Positions 44,187-53,457 are shown, numbered from the stretch's first letter. The stretch: DNA of 64,000 nucleotides from Sphingopyxis sp. H053 (GCF_001468225.1 NZ_LNRU01000002.1:310001-374000); one strand, 5' to 3'. Numbers and translations: made by a program. Notes: generated from the sequence alone by a model not told the origin.

Positions 44187-44249
44187 CATAGCATTTGGAC
44201 ATAATCTACCGACATTTCTCGATTAGACTGCAATGATTTTGACGCGCAT
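44187..44249 (+). repeat. 63-bp direct repeat, copy 1
   Basis: Begins CATAGCATTTGGACAT, continues with GACATTTCTCGATTAGAC and ends GCGCAT. Copy 2 at 44429-44491 has the same length and end points with about 70 percent identity. Confidence 0.6.
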
Positions 44250-44428
44250 CCCTAGGGCGGCTGATGGGCATGGCGCCTTTCAGCCGATTCGAGGCCGCGC
44301 GCGACAAAGGTTCGCGGCCCGATGTCGAAGCGGACGCACGATCCGCGATGACAAGGGAAGGGTTGCCGATGACAGGGCCGACACCAGATCAGAGCGCAGC
44401 AGCCTGCGCCTTACGCTGTCCCGCAAGC

Positions 44429-44491
44429 CATAGCATTCGGACATGGCATCGCGACATTTCTCTATTGGACCACAAAAATAATTGCGCGCAT
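44429..44491 (+). repeat. 63-bp direct repeat, copy 2
   Basis: Begins CATAGCATTCGGACAT, continues GACATTTCTCTATTGGAC and ends GCGCAT. It lies 72 bp before the receptor ATG, so it may carry the promoter region; copy 1 would then be a duplicated promoter. Confidence 0.6.
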
Positions 44492-44506
44492 GGGTCGGCT
44501 CGTAAT

Positions 44507-44527
44507 TGTCAATTGAATTAATTGACA
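44507..44527. promoter_or_regulatory. Palindromic operator candidate before the receptor gene
   Basis: TGTCAATT, five bases GAATT, then AATTGACA: perfect 8-bp arms, 36 bp upstream of the receptor ATG. It differs from the LacI sites of the downstream genes. Confidence 0.45.
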
Positions 44528-44562
44528 TACCCGACGGCAGCGCATCAAGGGAGGATCTGAAT

Positions 44563-46893
44563 ATGGTTTCGTCGAAAGCCAAAGCCTATCTGACAATCAC
44601 GACGGCCTTGGGAATGGCGCTGATCGCCGCCCCCGCCGCAGCCCAGGACGCCGCCGCGCCGGCCCCGGCCGAAGCCGACGCGCCCTTCGCATCGACCGAC
44701 ATCATCGTCACCGCGCAGAAGCGCGAACAGAATCTGCAGGACGTGCCGGTCGCGATCTCGGTCGTGTCGGGCGCGCAGCTCGAACGCTCGAACGTCAATT
44801 CGGCCGAACAATTGTTTCAGCGCGTGCCCACGCTGACCTTCCGCAAGGGCAACACCAACAAGGACTCCGCGCTCTCAATCCGCGGCGTCGGCACGATCAG
44901 CTTCTCGTCGGGTGTCGAGCCGTCGGTGTCGACGGTAATCGACGGCGTCGTCTATGCGCGCACCGGCCAGCAGACGTCGGACTTCCTCGACGTCGAGCGC
45001 ATCGAAGTGCTGCGCGGCCCGCAAGGCAGCCTGTTCGGCAAGAATGCCAGCGCCGGCGTGATCAACATCGTGTCGCGCGAGCCCGGCAACGAGCTGGGCG
45101 GTTATGTCGACGCGGCCTGGTACGAGGGCAATGAATATCGCATCCGCGGCAGCATCGGCGGCCCGCTCGGCGACGGCATCCGCGCCTCGCTCACCGGTTT
45201 CTGGTCGCAATATGACGGCAACGCCCGCAACGTGTTCAACAACCACAAGGTCAATGGGTACGAACATTGGGGCGTGCGCGGCAAACTGATCGCCGAGCCG
45301 ACCGACAATCTGAAGATCACGCTGATCGCCGATTATTCGAAGAACAGCGACAATGGTTTTGCCGACAGCATCGGCACCGTCTTCCCCTCGGCGTTCAACA
45401 ACGCGGTGTTCATCCCGAGCCTCGCGCCGCTGGTGCTCGACGGCAAGAACAAGGATATCGACAACGACCTCGATCCCTATACCAAGGACAAGAACAGCGG
45501 CGTTTCGGGGCAGATCGACCTCGACCTCGGCGGGGTTACGCTGACCTCGATCACCGCCTATCGCCACTGGTATAATTTCCAGCAGCGCGACGGCGATTTC
45601 CGGTCGGACGCGCCGCGCTATGTCAACACCGGCACCGCGGCGGGCGACGTGCGTTCGCACGACCGCGGCGACCTGAAGTTCGACCAGTTCACACAGGAGT
45701 TGCGCATCGCGTCGGCCAATCCGCAATTCTTCGAATATGTTGCGGGGCTCTATTATTACCACACGAAGGAAGTCGATTTCTTCAACCGCACGGTGACCGC
45801 CTGCACCGCGTCGACGCTGCCGACCGTCGGCGGGCTGACGCCGTGCGCGGCGGGGTCGTCGACCTTTGTCACCAACGAAGGCAACGCCGATTTCACGACC
45901 AAGCTGACGAGCTATTCGGCCTTCGGTCAGGGCACGCTCAACTTCACCGACGCATTCCGCGGCATCCTCGGGCTGCGTTATACCGAGGACAAGGTGAGCT
46001 ATGATTTTGCGCGCCGCTCGACCTCGCTCGCGGCCTTCTCCGGCGTGAACCCGGCGTTCGCTTCGGCGGGGTCGATCAAGGACAATGGCTGGTCGGGCAA
46101 TGCCGGCCTGCAGTACGACGTGACCGACGACGTCGTCGCCTATACGACGTATACGCGCGGCTATAAGGGGCCGGCGCTCAACGTATTTTTCAACATGCTG
46201 GCGCGCGACACCGGCCGCATCGATCCCGAAAAGTCGGACGCCTATGAAGTCGGCCTCAAGACCCGACTGTTCGATCGCCGCCTGACGCTGAACCTCGCGG
46301 GCTTCTATGCCAAGTACGACAATTATCAGGCGAACTTCCTCGACATCGTCGCGGGGCAGGTCGTCACGCGCCTGACCAATGCGGGGACGGTGTCGACGCG
46401 CGGTATCGAGATGGATTTCAACGCCGCGATCACCGACGATTTCTCGCTGTCGGGCGGGTTCAACTACACCGACGCGCATATCAACGAGTTCATCTGCCCG
46501 CCGGGCGCCGCGGTGACCTGCGCCGCCGCGATCAACGGCAAGCCTTTGCCCTTTGCGCCGAAGTATAAGGGGACGGTGACGATGGACTGGCGCCTGCCGC
46601 TCAATATCGACGGGTTCAACGTCGATCTGAACAGCTCGCTTGTCTATCAGAGCCGCACGCAGTTCGACATCAACCAGAACCCCAATGCGTTCCAGAGCGC
46701 CTATGCAATCTGGGATGCCGGGATCAAGGTGAGCACCGACGACGACAAATACAGCCTGTCGTTCATCGCCAAGAACCTGACCGACAAGCAGTTCGTGATC
46801 CAGCGCATCCCGAACGGGACGAGCTTCATGCGCCAGATCACGCCGCGCGATGCCGAGCGTTATTTCGGGGTGACCGCGCGGATGAATTTCTGA
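44563..46893 (+). CDS. TonB-dependent receptor of the sulfoquinovose locus
   Basis: About 776 residues from the ATG at 44563, which has an AAGGGAGGA ribosome site; signal peptide ends PAAAQD near 28. TonB-box-like DIIVTAQKREQNLQDVPVAIS, plug with SIRGVGTISFSSGVEPSVS and LRGPQGSLFGKNASAGVINI (cores GPQGSLFGKNASAGVI), the CirA/FecA-like class common in sphingomonads. The barrel ends YFGVTARMNF. It precedes the sulfoquinovosidase operon on the same strand, so uptake of sulfoquinovosyl glycerol or sulfolipid headgroups is inferred. Confidence 0.85.
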   Translation: MVSSKAKAYLTITTALGMALIAAPAAAQDAAAPAPAEADAPFASTDIIVTAQKREQNLQDVPVAISVVSGAQLERSNVNSAEQLFQRVPTLTFRKGNTNKDSALSIRGVGTISFSSGVEPSVSTVIDGVVYARTGQQTSDFLDVERIEVLRGPQGSLFGKNASAGVINIVSREPGNELGGYVDAAWYEGNEYRIRGSIGGPLGDGIRASLTGFWSQYDGNARNVFNNHKVNGYEHWGVRGKLIAEPTDNLKITLIADYSKNSDNGFADSIGTVFPSAFNNAVFIPSLAPLVLDGKNKDIDNDLDPYTKDKNSGVSGQIDLDLGGVTLTSITAYRHWYNFQQRDGDFRSDAPRYVNTGTAAGDVRSHDRGDLKFDQFTQELRIASANPQFFEYVAGLYYYHTKEVDFFNRTVTACTASTLPTVGGLTPCAAGSSTFVTNEGNADFTTKLTSYSAFGQGTLNFTDAFRGILGLRYTEDKVSYDFARRSTSLAAFSGVNPAFASAGSIKDNGWSGNAGLQYDVTDDVVAYTTYTRGYKGPALNVFFNMLARDTGRIDPEKSDAYEVGLKTRLFDRRLTLNLAGFYAKYDNYQANFLDIVAGQVVTRLTNAGTVSTRGIEMDFNAAITDDFSLSGGFNYTDAHINEFICPPGAAVTCAAAINGKPLPFAPKYKGTVTMDWRLPLNIDGFNVDLNSSLVYQSRTQFDINQNPNAFQSAYAIWDAGIKVSTDDDKYSLSFIAKNLTDKQFVIQRIPNGTSFMRQITPRDAERYFGVTARMNF

Positions 46894-46898
46894 CGATA

Positions 46899-47041
46899 AA
46901 TCCTCCCTGTGGCGAAGCCATGGGGAGGTGGCAGCGGCTTTAGCCGCGGACGGAGGGGTTCTGGCGCTAACGTCGCGGCCCCTCCACCACGCCCTGCGGG
47001 CGCGGTCCCCCTCCCCATCGCTTCGCGACAGGGAGGATTGT
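46899..47041. repeat. Long extragenic palindromic element (CCTCCCTGTxGCGAAG type)
   Basis: The two ends AATCCTCCCTGTGGCGAAGC and its inverse (GCTTCGCGACAGGGAGGATT) lie 143 bp apart. Each end is itself a small hairpin, and there are inner GCAGCGGCTTTAGCCGC and CCTCCACC segments. The right end matches the hairpin at 13830-13861. It separates the receptor gene from the GH31 operon. Confidence 0.7.
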
Positions 47042-47066
47042 ATGGCTAGTGCGAAAGGATCTCCCC

Positions 47067-49076
47067 ATGGCGCTCGATGCGCTCGACACCGGCTTTGCGC
47101 TCCGCCTCGGCGGGCAGACGATCCTGACGCATAGTGCAGGGTCGCCCTGTTTCTTCGTCGGGCGCGGTGTGCCGCATGTTCATTCGAAACTCGGCCATTT
47201 CGATGTGGCGCAGGAGGTGATCGAGCGGATCGCGCTGGGGCATGTCGAGGCCGATGGCGATATGGTGCGCTTTGCCGAAAGCGTGGGCGCGCGCTGGCTG
47301 CTCGAAGCGACGGTTTCGGGTGACGGCGACGATGCGGTGATCGCGCTGAAGGCGCTCGACCCGGCGCTCAACCGGCTGTGGCTGCGCGTGCCCGCCGAGG
47401 CGGGCGAGCATGTGTGGGGGGGCGGCGAGCAATTCTCCTACTTCGACCTCAGGGGCCGGCATTTCCCGCTCTGGTCGAGCGAGCCCGGCGTCGGGCGCGA
47501 TCCAGCCTCGCCTTTGTTCCAGCAGGTCGAGGCGCATCGCAAGGGTGGCGGCGGCAGCTATGCCCACACCAACTATCCGCAGCCGACCTTTATCAGCTCG
47601 CGGCGTTATGCGCTGCATGTCGACAGCTTTGCCTATGCGGCGTTCGATTTCCGCGAGCGGGATTTTCACGAGGTCGAGGTTTGGGAAATCCCGGCAAGGA
47701 TCGAGCTGTGGGCGCGGCCGCGTTTTGCCGGGCTGGTTTCGGCGCTATCGGACCGTTTCGGGCGCCAGCCGCCGCTGCCCGAATGGCTGCTGAAGGGTGC
47801 GGTGATCGGGCTGAAGGACGGCGACAACAGTTTTGCGCGATTGAAGGCTTACGAGGATGCCGGGGTCGCGGTGTCGGGGCTGTGGTGCGAGGACTGGGTG
47901 GGCTTGCGCATCACCAGCTTCGGCAATCGGCTGTTCTGGGACTGGCAGTGGAATGCCGACCGCTATCCTGAGCTGCCCGCGCGGATCGCCGAACTGAAGG
48001 AACGCGGCATTCGCTTTCTCGGCTATGTGAATCCTTATCTGGCGGTCGACGGGCCGCTCTATGCCGAGGCGGCGGCGCAGGGGTTCATGGTGATGCATCC
48101 CGAGAAGGACGAGCCCTATGTGATCGACTTCGGCGAGTTCGATTGCGGGCATGTCGATTTCACCAATCCCGATGCCGTCGCATGGTTCGCCGACACGATC
48201 ATCGGCGAGAAGATGATCGATTTCGGGCTGTCGGGCTGGATGGCCGACTTCGGCGAATATCTGCCGGTCGATGTCCGGCTGGCGAATGGCGAGAGCGGGA
48301 TGACCGCGCACAATCGCTGGCCCGCTTTGTGGGGCGAAGTCAATGCGAAGGGCATCGCCGGGCGCGGGCAGACGGGCGAGATGATGGTGTTCATGCGCTC
48401 GGGCGCGGCCGGCGTGCAAGGCCATTGCCCGATGCTGTGGGCGGGCGATCAGGCGGTCGATTTTTCGCGGCACGACGGGATCGGCACAGTGATTTGCGCG
48501 GCACTGTCGGCGGGGATGCTGGGCAACGCGCATCATCACAGCGACTGCGGCGGTTACACGAGCCTGTTCGACACCACGCGCGATACCGAACTCGCGATGC
48601 GCTGGGCCGAGATGTCGGCGTTTACGTCGATGATGCGCACGCACGAGGGCAACCGGCCGCGGCAGAATGTGCAATATGACGATGACCCGGAGTTGCTCGC
48701 ACATTTTGCGAAAATGACGCGGATCTATGCGCATCTGGCGCCCTATTTGCGGCGGCTGTCGCACGAGGCGTCGGAGACGGGACTGCCGGTGCAGCGGCCG
48801 CTATTCCTGCATTTCGAGGAGGATCCGCAGACCTATGCGATCCAGACCGCTTATCTGCTCGGACCCGATCTGCTCGTCGCGCCGGTGATCGCGGCGGGGA
48901 AGAGCGAGTGGACGACCTATCTGCCCGCGGGGCCCGAGTGGGTGCATGTCTGGTCGGGGCAGACTTACGCAGGCGGTAGCGATGTAACGGTGGCGGCGCC
49001 GTTCGGCGAGCCGCCGGTATTTTACCGCGCGGAGTCGGCGGATGCGGCATTGTTTGGCGGGATCGTCGCCGCGTGA
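47067..49076 (+). CDS. yihQ: GH31 sulfoquinovosidase (YihQ/SmoI type)
   Basis: Hydrolyses alpha-sulfoquinovosides such as sulfoquinovosyl glycerol to sulfoquinovose. About 669 residues from the ATG at 47067 (AAAGGA ribosome site, 8 bp spacing). Nucleophile Asp394 in GWMADFGEYLP and acid/base Asp461 in WAGDQAVD are 67 residues apart, as are Asp405 and Asp472 of E. coli YihQ. The sulfonate-site Tyr508 equivalent is Tyr497 in HHSDCGGYT. Arg288 and Trp291 in GNRLFWDW have the spacing of Arg301/Trp304 (YihQ numbers recalled). MMRTHEGNRP is also conserved. It heads an operon with glpD and glpK. There is no signal peptide, so the enzyme is cytoplasmic. Confidence 0.93.
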   Translation: MALDALDTGFALRLGGQTILTHSAGSPCFFVGRGVPHVHSKLGHFDVAQEVIERIALGHVEADGDMVRFAESVGARWLLEATVSGDGDDAVIALKALDPALNRLWLRVPAEAGEHVWGGGEQFSYFDLRGRHFPLWSSEPGVGRDPASPLFQQVEAHRKGGGGSYAHTNYPQPTFISSRRYALHVDSFAYAAFDFRERDFHEVEVWEIPARIELWARPRFAGLVSALSDRFGRQPPLPEWLLKGAVIGLKDGDNSFARLKAYEDAGVAVSGLWCEDWVGLRITSFGNRLFWDWQWNADRYPELPARIAELKERGIRFLGYVNPYLAVDGPLYAEAAAQGFMVMHPEKDEPYVIDFGEFDCGHVDFTNPDAVAWFADTIIGEKMIDFGLSGWMADFGEYLPVDVRLANGESGMTAHNRWPALWGEVNAKGIAGRGQTGEMMVFMRSGAAGVQGHCPMLWAGDQAVDFSRHDGIGTVICAALSAGMLGNAHHHSDCGGYTSLFDTTRDTELAMRWAEMSAFTSMMRTHEGNRPRQNVQYDDDPELLAHFAKMTRIYAHLAPYLRRLSHEASETGLPVQRPLFLHFEEDPQTYAIQTAYLLGPDLLVAPVIAAGKSEWTTYLPAGPEWVHVWSGQTYAGGSDVTVAAPFGEPPVFYRAESADAALFGGIVAA

Positions 49077-50626
49077 CCGATACCGCGCTCGATGCGCGGC
49101 GGCGCGCGGAGGTTTTCGCTGAGCTGGAAGCCCGGACGTTCGACCTCGCGGTGATCGGCGGCGGAATTACCGGCGCGGGGATCGCGCGCGATGCGGCGAT
49201 GCGCGGGCTGGCGGTCGCGCTGGTCGAAGCGCGCGACTATGCGAGCGGGACGAGCAGCCGGTCGTCGAAGATGATCCATGGCGGCCTCCGCTATCTGGCG
49301 CAGGGCGACATCGCGCTGGTCAAGGAAGCGGCGTCGGAGCGGCAGATTTTGCGGCGGATCGCGCCGCACCTGACGCGACTGTCGCCCTTTCTGATCCCGA
49401 CGACGAACATGGCGATGACCGCGAAGCTGCGCACGGGCCTCTGGACCTTCGAGAAATTGGGCGGGGTGCCCGAGGCCGAAAAGCATGAGGTGATCGGGCT
49501 GGCGGAACTGCAGCGCCGCGAGCCGTTGATGCGCACCGACCGGCTCAACGGCGCGGTGCTGTACCCCGAGTTCCTGACCGACGATGCACGGCTGGTGCTG
49601 GCCAATGTGCGGAGTGCGCAGGGTGCCGGAGCGGTGGTGGTGAACCATGCGGCGGCGTCGGAGCTGACTAGTGACGGGCTGGTGGCGACGTCGACGCTCG
49701 ATGACGGGCTGGGCGCGCGGATCAAGGCGAAGCTGGTGGTGAACGCAGCGGGCGCGTGGGTCGACAAGGTGCGCGGGCTCGAGGCGGGCGAGAGCGACAC
49801 GCGCATGTCGCTGAGCCGCGGTATCCACCTGGTGCTGCCGCGCGAGCGGCTGCCGATCAATTCGACGCTGATCATCCGCGCGCCCGACAAGCGCAGCATC
49901 TTTGCGGTGCCGCGCGGGGCGTTCACTTATGTCGGCACGACCGACGTGTTCCACGACGGCGCCGATTACTGGCCCACGCCGACGCGCGAGGACATCGACT
50001 ATCTGCTGCGCGCGACCGAGGCGGCGCTGACCATCGATCCGATCCGCGATGCCGAGATCGTGTCTTTGTGGTCGGGGGTGCGGCCGCTGATCGCGCAGCC
50101 GGGGAAGAAGGCGAACGAGGTGTCGCGCAAGGACGAGATATGGACTTCGCCGGGCGGGCTGGTGTCGATCGCGGGCGGGAAACTCAGCGCGTATCGCGCG
50201 ATGGCCGAGCGCGTCGTCGATCTGGTGGTCGAGCGGCTGGGCACGACCGCCCTGCCCTGTTCGACCGCCGATGCGACATTGCCGGGCGGATCGCGCGCGG
50301 TGCAGCTGGACGGGCTCGATCCGCTGGCCGCCGAGCGGCTGGCGGGGCTTTATGGCGACGAGGCGAACGAGATATTGATCGCGGGCGGCGATGTCGCTGC
50401 CGAGGCGGTGCGCGCGGTGACGCATGAGGGCGCCGCCACCCTCGAAGATTATTGGGTGCGGCGGAGCGCGCGCGCCTGGTTCGACCATGGCGCGGGCCTC
50501 GCCGCGCTGGCGCCCGCCGCCGAGGCGATGGGCGCGTTGCTCGGCTGGGATGACGCGATGAAGGCAGCGCAGATCGCGCATTGCCGCCGGATTAACGATG
50601 AGAGCCGCAGGCTTTTGGGAGAGTGA
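49073..50626 (+). CDS. glpD: FAD-dependent glycerol-3-phosphate dehydrogenase
   Basis: Oxidises glycerol-3-phosphate to DHAP at the inner membrane and passes electrons to quinone. 517 residues, GTG start overlapping the GH31 stop (GTGA). FAD Rossmann motif VIGGGITGAGIARDAAMRG, then GTSSRSSKMIHGGLRYL (core SSKMIHGGLRYL), both typical of GlpD, and a C-terminal helical domain with DYWVRRSARAWF. In this operon it would use glycerol released from sulfoquinovosyl glycerol. Confidence 0.93.
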   Translation: MTDTALDARRRAEVFAELEARTFDLAVIGGGITGAGIARDAAMRGLAVALVEARDYASGTSSRSSKMIHGGLRYLAQGDIALVKEAASERQILRRIAPHLTRLSPFLIPTTNMAMTAKLRTGLWTFEKLGGVPEAEKHEVIGLAELQRREPLMRTDRLNGAVLYPEFLTDDARLVLANVRSAQGAGAVVVNHAAASELTSDGLVATSTLDDGLGARIKAKLVVNAAGAWVDKVRGLEAGESDTRMSLSRGIHLVLPRERLPINSTLIIRAPDKRSIFAVPRGAFTYVGTTDVFHDGADYWPTPTREDIDYLLRATEAALTIDPIRDAEIVSLWSGVRPLIAQPGKKANEVSRKDEIWTSPGGLVSIAGGKLSAYRAMAERVVDLVVERLGTTALPCSTADATLPGGSRAVQLDGLDPLAAERLAGLYGDEANEILIAGGDVAAEAVRAVTHEGAATLEDYWVRRSARAWFDHGAGLAALAPAAEAMGALLGWDDAMKAAQIAHCRRINDESRRLLGE

Positions 50627-50627
50627 G

Positions 50628-52031
50628 ATGCGTTCGATAACCGAAGCCCTTGTCAGCATGATCGGCGCCGACCGCGTCGCGAGCGACGCCGAGGCGCTCA
50701 ACGCGCGGCGTTACGACCAGTGGGCGGTCAAGCATCTGCGCGACTGGCGCGGTGAAGCAGTGCCCGCACCGGGCTGCGTCGTGCGGCCGCAGTCGGTCGA
50801 GGATGTGCAGAAGGTCGTGCGCCTCGCCGCCGAGAAACGCGTGCCGCTGATCCCCTTTGGCCTTGGCAGCGGGGTGTGCGGCGGGATCGAGCCGACGCCG
50901 GATGCGATCCTGCTCGACATGAGCGCCATGAACCGCGTCCGGTATATCGACAGCGACGATCTGCTCGCGAGCTTCGATGCGGGCCTCAACGGTATGGAGG
51001 CCGAGGAGGCGGTCGCGGCGCACGGGCTGACGATCGGGCACTGGCCGCAGTCGATCGCGATCAGCAGCGTCGGCGGCTGGGTGGCGACGCGCGCGTCGGG
51101 ACAGTTTTCGACCGCTTATGGCAATATCGAGGACATCATCCATTCGATCGAGGCGGTGCTGCCGAACGGCGAACTGGTGACGCTCGGAAAGGCGGTGCGC
51201 GCCGCAGCCGGACCCGACCTCCGCCACCTGTTGATGGGTGCCGAGGGGACGATGGGCGTCATCACCGGGGTGACTTTCTCGCTGCGTGCGAAAGCGCCGC
51301 ACCGCGATTACAGCATCTTCTACGCCGACGATATGCGCGCCGGGTTCGAGGCGCAGCGTCAGGTCGTGCGTGCCGATTGGCGCCCGCCGGTGATGCGTCA
51401 ATATGACGGGCGCGAGGTGCGGCGGCTGTTCCGCGACTATGAGCGCAACGGCAAGGCGATGCTGTTGATGGTGCATGAGGGGCCGAAGGCGCGGGTCGAC
51501 GTCGAACTGGCGGCGATGCATGAGATTTGCGGCGCGGCGGGCCTTGAAGCGGGCGATCCGATGGCGGCGAAGCAGTGGATCGAGCGGCGCAACCATGTGC
51601 CGAGCTGGCGCGACATGTTCGAGCGCGGCTATGTCGCCGACACGGTCGAGATTTCGGGGCGCTGGAGCGAGATCGGCGCAATCTATGACGCCAGCATCGC
51701 GGCGCTCAACGAAATTCCCGGCGTAATCAACGCGTCGGCGCACAGCAGCCACGTGTACCGGTCGGGGATCAACCTCTATTTCAGCTTCGCCGCGACCTTT
51801 GAGGACAGCGCGAAGATGGAGCCCGCCTATTTCGCCGGCTGGCGCGCGATCATGGAAGCGACCGCCAAGCATGGCGGCGGCGTCGCGCACCATCATGGCG
51901 CGGGACGCCTGCGCAAGCCGTATCTGCACCATGATCTGGGCGAGAGCGGCGTCGTGTTGCTGCGGCGGTTGAAGAATTGCCTCGACCCCGAGGGGATCAT
52001 GAACCCGGGCAATCTGATACCCGATGCCTGA
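50628..52031 (+). CDS. FAD-linked oxidase related to alkyl-DHAP synthase
   Basis: About 467 residues. The PCMH-type FAD domain (about 45-225) has VVRPQSVEDVQKVVRLAAE, IPFGLGSGVCGG, and SIAISSVGGWVATRASGQFSTAYGNIED (core GGWVATRASGQFST). The C-terminal cap has HHHGAGRLRKPYL, close to the catalytic His/Tyr region of alkyldihydroxyacetonephosphate synthase, and ends CLDPEGIMNPGNL. It sits between glpD and glpK: the ATG follows the glpD stop by 1 bp and the gene overlaps glpK by 8 bp. Ether-lipid synthesis is one option given DHAP from GlpD; an oxidase of a sugar- or glycerol-derived acid is another. Confidence 0.83.
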   Translation: MRSITEALVSMIGADRVASDAEALNARRYDQWAVKHLRDWRGEAVPAPGCVVRPQSVEDVQKVVRLAAEKRVPLIPFGLGSGVCGGIEPTPDAILLDMSAMNRVRYIDSDDLLASFDAGLNGMEAEEAVAAHGLTIGHWPQSIAISSVGGWVATRASGQFSTAYGNIEDIIHSIEAVLPNGELVTLGKAVRAAAGPDLRHLLMGAEGTMGVITGVTFSLRAKAPHRDYSIFYADDMRAGFEAQRQVVRADWRPPVMRQYDGREVRRLFRDYERNGKAMLLMVHEGPKARVDVELAAMHEICGAAGLEAGDPMAAKQWIERRNHVPSWRDMFERGYVADTVEISGRWSEIGAIYDASIAALNEIPGVINASAHSSHVYRSGINLYFSFAATFEDSAKMEPAYFAGWRAIMEATAKHGGGVAHHHGAGRLRKPYLHHDLGESGVVLLRRLKNCLDPEGIMNPGNLIPDA

Positions 52032-53442
52032 GCTGTTGCTCGCGCTCGACGCGGGCACGACGGGCGCCCGCGCCATGCTGGTTAATCCGGCGGGCGCGGT
52101 GCTGGGCGTCGACAAACGGGCGATCGCGAGCCACTTCCCTGCTCCGGGGTTTGTCGAGCAGGACGCGGCCGAAGTCTGGACCATCTGCCGCACGGTGATC
52201 GAGGGCGCGCTGACGGCGGCGGGGCGCAGCATCGCCGATGTCGCGGCGATCGGGGTGACGACGCAGCGCGCGAGTATCGTGTTGTGGGACCGGGCCACGG
52301 GTGAGCCGGTCGCGCCGATGCTCGTGTGGAGCGATCTGCGCGGGATGGAGGAATTTAGGGCGCTGCGGGCGGCGGGGTTCACCGGATGGCCACAGGTGCC
52401 TTCGGCGAAGCTGCCCGCGGCGATTGCGCTGTCGGGGCGCGATCCCAAAGATCTGCAATGGGGCACGCTCGACAGCTGGCTGACCTACAAACTGAGCGGC
52501 GCGCATGTGACCGATGCCTCGGCGGCTTGGCTGACGGGCTATTATGACTATGCGAAGGGCAGCGGGTGGGATGCGGCGTTGCTCGCGCACCAGAAACTGC
52601 CCCCGACGATGTTTCCGGCGCAGGTCGACAGCTGGGGTGCGATAGCGGAGAGCGATCCCGCGGTGATCGGCGCGCAGGTGCCGATCACCGCGCTGATCGC
52701 CGATCAGGAGGCTGCAATGGTCGCGCATGGCGCGCTGGAGCGCGGCGACTGGAAGGCGACCTATGGCACGTCGGGCGTGCTGATGGCGGGGACCGGCGAT
52801 GCGCCCGAGACGATCCACAACAGCATGCCCGCCGAGGCACTGGCCTTTGCGGGCGGGAGGGCGCGCTTCTGCGTCGAGGGCATGGTGATCACCACCGGAT
52901 CGATGATCGAGTGGCTGTGCGGCGGGCTCGGCCTGTTTGCGTCGCCCGCGGCGATGGAAGCGGCGGCGGCTTCGGTCGCCGATGCGGGCAAGGTCGTGGT
53001 GCGGCCGTCGCTCGCCGGGATGGGCGCGCCGCATGGGCTATTCGAGGCGCGCGGTCTGATCGCGGGGCTGAGCTTTGCCGACGGGCCGGGGCAGGTCGCG
53101 CGCGCGGCGTTGCAGGGTATCGCATTCCGCTTTCGCGAGATCGCCGATGTGATTGCCGACGCCTTGCCGGTCCCGGAGGCGCTGCCCGTCGCGGGCGGGC
53201 TGTCGGCGAGCGATACGCTGATGCAGTTGCAGGCCGACGCGCTGCAGCGACCGGTGCGGCGCCATGCGGTACGCGAAGCGAGCGCCTATGGCGCTGCGCT
53301 GGCGGCGGGGATGGGCGCGGGACTGTTCGGCGAGAGCGATCTGAAGCGGCTGGCGCGATACGATGCCGAGTTTCTGCCGAAGGTCGGGCGCGATGAGGTC
53401 GATGCGGCGTTCGCGCGCTGGCGGGATGCGGTGGCGGTGTGA
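52024..53442 (+). CDS. glpK: FGGY-family kinase, probable glycerol kinase
   Basis: Phosphorylates glycerol to glycerol-3-phosphate. 472 residues with the FGGY N-terminal LLALDAGTTGARAMLV and GVTTQRASIVLWDRATGEP, the ATP-domain ITGSMIEWL-type segment TTGSMIEWLCGG, and a late PVAGGLSASDTLMQLQADAL. It is related to GlpK, but the usual glycerol-kinase QW/D signature around WSDLRGMEEF is altered (WSDLR rather than WQDRR), so another polyol is possible. The GlpD neighbour favours glycerol. Confidence 0.83.
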   Translation: MPELLLALDAGTTGARAMLVNPAGAVLGVDKRAIASHFPAPGFVEQDAAEVWTICRTVIEGALTAAGRSIADVAAIGVTTQRASIVLWDRATGEPVAPMLVWSDLRGMEEFRALRAAGFTGWPQVPSAKLPAAIALSGRDPKDLQWGTLDSWLTYKLSGAHVTDASAAWLTGYYDYAKGSGWDAALLAHQKLPPTMFPAQVDSWGAIAESDPAVIGAQVPITALIADQEAAMVAHGALERGDWKATYGTSGVLMAGTGDAPETIHNSMPAEALAFAGGRARFCVEGMVITTGSMIEWLCGGLGLFASPAAMEAAAASVADAGKVVVRPSLAGMGAPHGLFEARGLIAGLSFADGPGQVARAALQGIAFRFREIADVIADALPVPEALPVAGGLSASDTLMQLQADALQRPVRRHAVREASAYGAALAAGMGAGLFGESDLKRLARYDAEFLPKVGRDEVDAAFARWRDAVAV

Positions 53443-53457
53443 TGCCTGCCCTTCCCT

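Larger units (their letters stand above)
44146..44562. other. Intergenic region upstream of the sulfoquinovose-locus receptor
   Basis: 417 bp with no supported gene. It contains two copies of a 63-bp degenerate direct repeat (44187-44249 and 44429-44491) and a 21-bp palindrome (44507-44527). An 85-codon open frame at 44264-44521 spans these repeats and has no homologue I recognise. Confidence 0.5.

Noticed and set aside
44264..44521. 85-codon open frame between the Clp-N and receptor genes
   Set aside because: No clear ribosome site, no recognised family, and it overlaps a degenerate direct repeat; left as non-coding.
47067..49076. Ordinary GH31 alpha-glucosidase
   Set aside because: The Asp394/Asp461/Tyr497 spacing and the NRLFWDW and MMRTHEGNRP segments match YihQ-type sulfoquinovosidases, and the neighbours are sulfonate genes.
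50592..52466. 624-codon open frame on the minus strand
   Set aside because: Antisense to the flavoprotein and kinase genes, which have clear motifs and ribosome sites.
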